Origin: Sinomicrobium soli
GTDB lineage: Bacteria > Bacteroidota > Bacteroidia > Flavobacteriales > Flavobacteriaceae
Direction: 5' to 3'
Assembly (NCBI RefSeq): GCF_003285545.1
Contig: NZ_QLNV01000004.1
Location: 342,790 to 406,789, forward strand
Length of the DNA: 64,000 bases
The first letter of the stretch is position 1. Each line of letters starts with the position of its first letter. This document shows positions 52,272-61,900 of this stretch, one piece after another. The position numbers were made by a program, and so were the translations under genes. Under the pieces are notes generated by a model. It was not told the origin of the DNA. It saw nothing but the letters and a program-made list of their open reading frames with translations, and did not search any database.

Positions 52272-52302
52272 TCGTTCAATGTAGGAGAATTGTCGTTCAA
52301 TG
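52272..52302. repeat. Direct repeat TCGTTCAATG, 21-bp spacing
   Basis: TCGTTCAATG at 52272-52281 and again at 52293-52302, two helical turns apart, so on one face of the DNA; possible tandem binding sites. Confidence 0.45.
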
Positions 52303-52979
52303 CATGAATAATAAATATTTCAAATATAAATATCTCGTATAGAACATATTTGTGCGATCATGTGGTCATAATGAGAATAAAGAGGTGGGGTTTTCGGGTA
52401 CTTAGATGTTTATAGTGTGAGAAGTACGAATGAAATTACAATTAATAGAAGCGCTATGGAGCAAAACTACATTGAACATGTCAGTCCTTTTAATGGTTTA
52501 CGGGTACGGTGGTTCCTTCCCCTGTACCACGCACTTCTTTCTTTTATACTGAATCATTTCCCTGTTTATAAATTATCAGATCCAAGACAACATAAAATCA
52601 TGACCCGGACTTTTCCCGGAGCGGTATACCGTGATATATGGTCGCTCCGGAGGGGCAGGAAACAAAATATCCCCGTTTTGTTTTATCGCCCGGACCCCAG
52701 GTAAGGGAAGATTGAAAATAGCCTTTTAACATGGCAGGGCTACCCTTTTCGGGAGGGCTTGTTGCCTGTTGATAAAATGATGTGCTCAAAACAGATAGTG
52801 ATGACTTTAAAAAAGTGCAGGAGTTATTTTTTTGTCCGGTATCCGACGGCAGTACTGTCTTTTCCGGAAGCCGCTCAGACGACCTTTACTTCCGTATTGC
52901 CCCGGATACGGGGAAGCGCAGGCCGGAAAGCGGCCCTTGTGGTGTTATGTGTTTTTGTCTTTAATATAACTTTTCTTTT

Positions 52980-55900
52980 ATGAAATTACTTTACTACGTT
53001 ATGCAAAAAATAAAACCCGGGCTCGCCGCAGTGTTACTTACACTGGGCTTGCTGTTGTTTTCTCCCGGAACAGCCTCTGGGCAGGATATGGTAAGGAAGT
53101 ATGCAGAGGTACAGGAGGTTCATACAACTATTGGAGGAAGTGTTGATCAACCGGGAAATGCAGTCAATGGCAACCCCAGGGAGCCTTCTACACTAAGGGT
53201 TGGGGTAGGATTGTTAGATGCATTTTATGCGCGGCAATTTATTGACTTTGGAGAACTTCTGGAAGCAGGTACCCCTGTTACCATTAAATTTTCAGTACCT
53301 ACTTCTACTCTTGGTGTTGCGGATAATTTTAGTCTCCAGCCTTATGCCAATTTGAGAGAAGAAACAATATTGTTTAATACGAGGTGGACTGCCGATGCTG
53401 TTGGAGATGCATATGAAGGAGGAAACCTGTTGACCCTTTTGGGTGGGGTAGGGACTTATGAAGTAACTCTAACCCCTACAGAAGATTTTGAAGGAATATG
53501 GGTAAATCTTTCTTCTGCATTAAGTGTGGCAGCAAGTATGCAGGTATACCATGCTTATGTAGAAGAAGAGGCCGGTACACCTTTCGATTGTATAGCAAAA
53601 AATGAGCCCCTGGATGTACTTTCCGGTGTAGGAGGTGCCGGGCTTGACCTGGCCGGGGGACTTACATTTGTTAATGATCCGTATAATGTTATTGACAATC
53701 ACGATAATTATGCGGAAATGGCTGTGGTAGCGGGTGCTGCTAATGAAGCTTATATTAATACGATTTTTGCAACACCCTCAGAATCCGATCAGGTGGTTCG
53801 TATCGTTCTGGAACAACCGGGTTCTTTGCTGGATGTAAGCTTGCTTGCTGCATTTACGATACAACCTTATCTTGAGGATGACGAAGTGGGAAGCCCGATA
53901 GCAGGAGATTCCAACCTCCTCGGCTTGCGTCTGTTGCCCGGAACCGATAAGTATGAACTTGCCGTTCCGGTACAAGGCTCTTTCGACCGGGTGAAAATAT
54001 CACTCGGAGGGGTTCTCGGCCTTCTTCAGAATATCCGGGTTTACGAAGTAAGCCGACTCCCCAGGGTGGATATCATCGACGACCCCGAACTGACCGAGGC
54101 CCTTACGGCCTGCGGTTCGGTAGATTTGTTAGGGGCAGTTACCAATTACCAGCCGGATTATTACGATTATGCGTATTTCGGTGCGGCTACCGGAGGTGAG
54201 GCATTACCATCTTCTGTAGTAACGTCTTCCGGTACCTATTATATAGAAGCTACCGATAAGGTTACCGGTTGTGTGTCGCCAAGAGTGGCGGTAAATGCTA
54301 CGGTAAATGAATATCCGGAAATTACGTTTTCGGGAGAGACAACATACCAGATCTCGGTAGGTGAGAGTGTCACGCTTCCGACTCCCTCTGCTGCAAATGT
54401 TTCGGCAGATTTTCAATGGTATGATTATAATGGTAATGCGATTACCCCTTCAGGAGCTATTGCGTTTCCGGGTGCAGGGGTATTTACCTATTATGTTGTA
54501 GCGACATCTGCAACCGGTGGATGCCAGTCTGCTGCTACCATAGTGGTTGTAGTTAATGATGATGGCTGTCCTGCAGCTTTTACGAGAGAGTATGCAACTG
54601 CAAATTCTGAGTTCTCAACTTCCAGCCTGTTGGGAATAGATCTTGGGTTTATTGAAAATGAGGCTAATGCTGTTGATGGAAATATTGCCACATATTCTAC
54701 CCTGACAGAAGCATTAAACCTGTTGGGGCTGACGGGGGAGACTTCCCAGACTATTTTCTGGGGTTCGGATGTCAATGCTGGCACCCCGGTTACGGTTAAA
54801 CTGGGACGTGAATACGGTGTAGCTTCCGTCATCGGAAGTATTTTTATCGCTCCCGTAGATAGTAATGGCAATGAAATAGGTCCCAGGGTGTCTGCCGACC
54901 CGAACCTGGCCGGTCTGGTCAATGGGCTCAATATATTCGAACATACCTTTATTCCTTTGGGAAGCAGTGGTTCGGCTATTTCCTACAGTGGTGTAAAAAT
55001 AGTTATGGAGTCTGCAGTGAATGCTTTTCAGGCCATAAGGGTATACGATGCATATTATCATACGGCCGGAGACCCGGCATGTACCGGACAGGATGCCATA
55101 GATGCATATGGAGGTTATGAAACACAATTGCTTAATCTCAATGCTACAACTGCGCTTATAGGTGTTTCAGACCCGGGATTGGCGGTAGACAGGGATATTA
55201 GCACCTATGCCGAAATGAATAATACCGTTGGTGTTGGTGTATACGGTAAACTGGATGTGGTTTTCGGAACACCTTCATTGGCGACAGACAGTCTTCAGAT
55301 TATTCTCGGAGAACCGGGTACGTTATTAGATGTCGGTCTGCTTAATGAACTGCGTATACAACGTTTTCTTAATAATGCACCTGTAGACGAGGAACCTGTA
55401 CTTCTGGACCCCAGTCTATTACGTCTTAAACTATTGTCATCGGGAAGCTTAAGTGCAATAACGGTGCCGACTAATGTCCCTTTTGACAAAGTGCGGATCA
55501 CCTATGGAGGAACGGTAAGCGGGCTTTCCGCACTCCGTATCTACGATGTATCGAGAATTGCAGCTACCCGACACCCCGATGGAGAGGGCCCCGATAATAC
55601 GGTAACCCTTTGTGCCGGAGAAACACTGTCTCTCGATGGTTTGCCGACAGACTGTGCTACTTCCTATAAATTATACGATGCGGAATACGGCGGGAATGAA
55701 GTGGAATTAAGCAGTATCCCGGACCTGGCTGCCGGGGAGCATACCTACTGGATACAACCTGTACGCAACGGATGTGAATCTCTTGCCCGCGGCGTACTTA
55801 CTCTTGACATTACCGGTCCGGCAGAGGCTCCTGTAGTAGCCTCCGAAAATGTATGGGTCGGGGCAGACGGTACGGCTACCCTGAGTATACAGGATCCGGA

Positions 55901-58900
55901 TGAAGAGCTGACCTATAACTGGTATACCGAAGAAACCGGTGGAACCGAAGTTTATACCGGAAGTACTTATGATCTTGAAAATATTACGGCAGATGCCACT
56001 TATTACGCAGAAGCCGTAAGTGGAGGCGATTGTGCTTCACCCACAAGAACGGCAGTCAGTGTACAGCTGATACCTACTCCAGTGGTAGATCCTATAGGGG
56101 CAACGCTTACCGAAGGAGAAACGGAAACCTTTACGGCTTCTAATATTCCTGACGGACTCGAAGCAATATGGTACGATGAAAATAATCAGCAGGTAAGTAA
56201 CCTGCCCCAGTTTGAAACTGATCCCGGATTACTGCCGGATGAATATACGTATACCGTGGTATACAGGGATCCGGTAACAGGGGCAACTTCTGCACCTGCA
56301 ACAGTACCGGTGACAATAGAAGCTGCAGGTGGTGGATTACTGCCCCCCGCAGTAGACCCCCCATCGGCAGTTATTGTGGAAGGAAACTCACAGACTTTTA
56401 CAGCTACCCATGACAATGCAGATGTGACGTATGTATGGTATGATGAGAGCGGAACGGAAATACAAACCGGCGGAAATACCTTTACAACCCCTGACAATCT
56501 TGCGGTCGGCGATTACAATTATTCGGTTGCCGTAAGAGATGCGGGAAACAACGAATCTGCTGCCACGCCCTTCAGTCTTACTGTAGAGGAAGCCGATGCA
56601 TTGTTACCACCAACGGTAGATCCTTCTGCCGTAACCATTAAAGAAGGGGAAACCCATACTTTCGAGGCGACCCATCCCGAAGACCCGGATGTAGACTATA
56701 CCTGGTATGATGCCGATAACAACGAGGTAGCCACTACCCCGGAATTTACCACGCCGGATGACCTTCCCTTAGGGGAACATACGTATACGGTAACAGTAAC
56801 CGATCCGGATAGCGGGGAAGAATCCGAACCCACTGAAGTGACGGTAACCGTGGAAGCCCCCCTGACACCGCCAACGGTAGACCCTGAAACAGCAACCATA
56901 GAAGAAGGAGAAACCCAGACCTTTACGGCTACTCATCCCGATGATCCGGATGTGAATTATACCTGGTATGATGCCGATAACAACGAGGTAGCGACTACCC
57001 CGGAATTTATCACGCCGGATGACCTTCCCGTAGGGGAACATACGTATACGGTAACGGTAACGGATCCGGATACGGGTGAAGAATCTGGTCCTGCCGAGGC
57101 AACCGTAACGGTTACGGCACCTGCAGTGCCTTTGACGGCTCCGGAGGTTACGCCCGAAACAGCTACTATAGAACAAGGGGAAGCAGTTACCTACACGGCT
57201 ACCACAGATTATCCGGATGGAGAAATCGTATGGTATGATGAAGGGGGTAATGAAATAGCTGTAGGTGAGCAGTTTGTTGCAGGTCCGGGACTTGAACCCG
57301 GAAATTATTCCTATAATGCGGTAGTTCGTGATCCGGATACCGGCGAGGAGTCCGATCCGGCCACGGTAACCCTTATTGTAACAGAACCAGTCATTCCGGA
57401 AGATTGTCTTCCGGCCTATGAAAGAATATATGCTTCAACGCAGACTTCGGATGGTGTAAATAACGCCGGAGGTGCGGTAGATGGCAACCTGGGAACGTAC
57501 AGTACGATTGAGATACCTTCCCTTTTTGCCACGAATTATCAGGTCCTTCAGTTTTCCGGGGCTTTCAGCCCTGCAAACGGAGACCAGCTTCATGTAAGGG
57601 TAAGTACCGATGTTACGTTATCCCTGCTTGGAAGCGTAACAATTACCGCCCAGGCTTATGACGGAAATAATCCGGTAGGTACGCCTGCACAGTTAAGCGG
57701 AGGAGTTTTACTCAACTTATTGGCAGGGACTAACGAGGGAGATATAGTGGTACCTGTGGGTAGCCCTGATCCCAATGTCAGTTTTAACTCGGTAAGGGTT
57801 GAGGTGCAGGGTGCTTTACTCGCAGGAGGTGATATCAATATACATGAAGCTTATGTAAACCAGGAAACCCAAACCCTGGCAGATTGTAATGTTGAGGATA
57901 TCCTTACGGGAGTTACTTCCGGTGCCCTGGGTACACTCAACGGGGTTAGTGATGCAGCAAATGCTGTAGACGGAGACCTCGGTACGGCAGCACTCCTGCG
58001 TCAGAATGTCGGACTTGCCGGCTATGCTCATTTAACTACAATTTATCCGGCACCTTCTGTTCCCGGAGATTCTATCCGCCTGGTCATTACCGATCAGGAT
58101 GCGGGCTTGCTCGACCTTGGCGTAGCTACGGGATTGAAAATAGTGGCTTATATGGGCAATACTCCTGTTCACGAAGTATCGGTGCAGGAAGGGTTGTTAA
58201 GCCTTAAACTTCTCGGAGGAGGAGAGCAGTATGAAGTAGCTACTGCCGTAGACCAGCCTTTTGACCGGGTCTCTGTACAACTTGGCGGACTTGCATCTGC
58301 ACTGGAAGGAATTAATGTTTACGAAATAGAACGGGTCCCCGGAATACAACTCGAAGGGAATGACCCCGGAAATAATATGGTGGAAGCCTGCCAGGGAGAA
58401 ACCATAAGCCTGGCGGCGCCCGGTGATGATTGTACCACTTATGTATGGTACGACCAGCGTAACGGGGGAACTAAGATCGGAGAGGGAAATCTCGAGTTCG
58501 AAGTGCCTGCGGACTGGACGGCCGGAGAACATGTGGTTTATGTGCAGCCCGTACGTTACGGTTGTGAAGAGGCAGGACGTATTGCAGTGACCATAAACGT
58601 CAGTGAAACCCCGACGGCCGATGACATTGCAGTCACCGGAAATGAAGATCCGTACTGCTCCGGCGAAGACGTACTGGTTACGGCTACTGCGGATGGTATC
58701 ACCGATGCGGTGTTCAGCTGGTATGCCGATGAAGATAAACAAACCCCTCTTTCCGATGCGGGCGGGGTGACTTATGGTATCAATAACGGAGCGTTGACCG
58801 TTAGCGGTCTTACCCCCGGTACCTATACGTATTATGTAAGTGTGCGTGCAGGCGCGGACGGTTGTGAAAACCTTGCCGGCGACCTCGCTGCAGTGGAGGT

Positions 58901-61900
58901 GATCGTAAACGATGGCGCTGTTGCCTCGGATATCCAGACAGCGGATATCCAGGTCTGTGCAGGGGATATCGCCACACTGGAAGCCTCCAGTACTACGGTG
59001 ACCAACCCCGTGTTTACGTGGTACGGCAATGACGATCTCAGCGGGACGCCTGTATTTACGGGTCCTGTGTTTGAACAGAGCGACCTTGAAGCGGGAGTCT
59101 ATACGTATTATGTCACGGTACAGGGCGATGGTGTGTGTGAGAGCAGTGCGGATGAGGCAGTGATGGTAAGCATTGCGGTACAGCACCAGGTTACGGCCGG
59201 GGATATCGATCTTCCTGCCGACCTGAGCCAGTGTGTAGGTTCTGATGTGATGCTGACCGCAGGGGTGATGCCCGGTATCACGGTAACCAACCCGGTATAT
59301 ACCTGGTACCTGGATGCTTCGGGCACACAGGTGATCAGTGACGGGGATACCGATGGTACGGTGACCTATACGGTAAATAACAATGAGCTTACGGTATCGG
59401 GACTGTCTGAAGGAGTGACCGCGACATATTATGTGAGCCTTGACGGCGATGATGTCTGCGGCAATGCGGGTGGTGACCTGGCTTCGGTAGCGGTAACGAT
59501 CAGTGATGACCTGGAGGCTCCTGCTGTAGTCTCGGACAATGTGGAAGTATGTACCGGTGAAGATACGGTACTTGAAATATCAAGTCCTCAGGGCAGCCTT
59601 ACCTACAACTGGTATGATGCGGCCACCGGAGGGACTTTGGTAAGCACCGGCGAGACGCTGGAACTTACCGCGGTAACTGCTGATGTGATGTATTATGTAG
59701 AGGCTGTGGGCACCGGCGGTTGTGCGAGCCTTACACGAACCGGGGTATCGGTAACGGTCAATGACTTTGCCGGTGCTTCCGACATCGATATTGCCGGTGA
59801 GACAGCGATCTGCGAAGGTGCTGATGTGGTACTGACGCCTTCCTCGGCGACTGTTCCCAACGCGGTGTTCCGCTGGTATGAAGATGCCTCGGGGACTACG
59901 GAGATCACAGCGGGGGTTGATGCTTCCGGTGTACTGACGGTATCGGGACTTACCGATGGCGACCATACGTTCTATGCGAGTGTGGAAGGTGACGGCTATT
60001 GTGAGAACGCTTCGGGCGACCTGGCAGCGATTACGGTCACTGTAGGGGCTGAACTGTCTCCTTTAGTGGTGACCCCTGCCGAGCAGTATGTGGTTGTAGG
60101 CGATACACCCCAGGCTTTCCGTGTGGTTGATTTTGCGACGATTACCGGGGATGTGATCTGGTATTCTGATGCTGCACTGACCACGGAGGTAGCGAGAGGA
60201 GAAGAATACGCTCCTGCCGCTGCTGCTGAAGGTGATTATACGTATTATGTGGTCCATGAGAACGGCCCCTGTGTCTCTGCAGCCACGGAGGTGGTACTGC
60301 ATGTGCTGGGTACCCCGACTCCCCCGGACGACTGTTATATAGCGGACAGCGAGGAACACGGGACGACCTTTGGTTGTGTGTTGTGTGCTGTGCTTGATCC
60401 TACGAACGCTATAGATGATAATCCTGACAATTATACCCGCCTGTCGATGCCTGCGGGTCTTGGAACCGGTTCGATCTACCAGACGCTGATCTTTGATCAT
60501 GCCGGTAAGGCCGGTGATACGGTACTGGTGGATATCGGTACCCCTGTGGAACTGGCCGATATTAACCTTCTTGGTGGTATTACGGTAACCCTGTATAATG
60601 GTACTACGGAGGTAGACCAGTACAGCCTTGATAACCCGCTACTGGAGATCGAACTGCTGAGCGGCGGTGACCGCGGAGAAGTGGGAATCCCTGCCAGCGG
60701 TGTTTACGACCGTGTGGAGATCCGCAATACTGCCGGAGTGGCGACCTTGTTACAGGGTGTGGATATCTATGGTGCATATATCCGCCAGGCTGCCCCCGAG
60801 CTTGACATTACCGATCCTGTGGTACTGTGTGAGGGAGAGGAATATATTATAGAAGCCGTGGCTGCACCCGGTACCCTGCTTCGCTGGTATGACGAGGGCG
60901 GTGCCCTGGTGTATGAAGGGACCGAATTTGAAGTACCTTCTGATGTGGCGGGCGACTTCACCTACTATATAGAGGTGGTTGATGAAGTCTCCGGCTGTGC
61001 CGACCCCGACCGTACGGAAGTAAATGTACAGGTGAATGAGGCTCCGGCTGCTGATGATATTACAGTGACTACAGATAATCCATTCTATTGTGCAGGTGAA
61101 GACGTACTGGTTACGGCTACTGCGGATGGTATCACCGATGCGGTATTCAGCTGGTATGCCGATGAAGATAAACAAACCCCTCTTGCCGATGCGGGCGGGG
61201 TGACTTATAATATCAATAACGGAGCGTTAACCGTTAGCGGTCTTACCCCCGGTACCTATACGTATTATGTAAGTGTGCGTGCAGGCGCGGACGGTTGTGA
61301 AAACCTTGCCGGCGACCTCGCTGCAGTGGAGGTGATCGTAAACGATGGCGCTGTTGCCTCGGATATCCAGACAGCGGATATCCAGGTCTGTGCAGGGGAT
61401 ATCGCCACACTGGAAGCCTCCAGTACTACGGTGACCAACCCCGTGTTTACGTGGTACGGCAATGACGATCTCAGCGGGACGCCTGTATTTACGGGTCCTG
61501 TGTTTGAACAGAGCGACCTTGAAGCGGGAGTCTATACGTATTATGTCACGGTACAGGGCGATGGTGTGTGTGAGAGCAGTGCGGATGAGGCAGTGATGGT
61601 AAGCATTGCGGTACAGCACCAGGTTACGGCCGGGGATATCGATCTTCCTGCCGACCTGAGCCAGTGTGTAGGTTCTGATGTGATGCTGACCGCAGGGGTG
61701 ATGCCCGGTATCACGGTAACCAACCCGGTATATACCTGGTACCTGGATGCTTCGGGCACACAGGTGATCAGTGACGGGGATACCGATGGTACGGTGACCT
61801 ATACGGTAAATAACAATGAGCTTACGGTATCGGGACTGTCTGAAGGAGTGACCGCGACATATTATGTGAGCCTTGACGGCGATGATGTCTGCGGCAATGC

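Larger units (their letters stand above)
51992..52979. other. 988-bp AT-rich gap upstream of the giant secreted-protein gene
   Basis: Contains several small repeats that look like regulator sites (described separately). Open frames at 52417-52704 and 52759-52983 have no recognisable domains and no family-like composition. I do not call them, though a short real gene cannot be excluded. No complete TTG/TAnnTTTG promoter was found for the downstream gene. Confidence 0.5.

Noticed and set aside
52417..52704. 95-codon gene upstream of the giant protein (GTG start)
   Set aside because: No domain, no signal peptide and mixed composition; kept only as a possible short gene in the description of the gap.
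58197..59186. 329-codon and other open frames antisense to the giant gene
   Set aside because: They come from the biased codon use of the repeat modules and recur in both repeat copies; the plus-strand frame is clearly the coding one.
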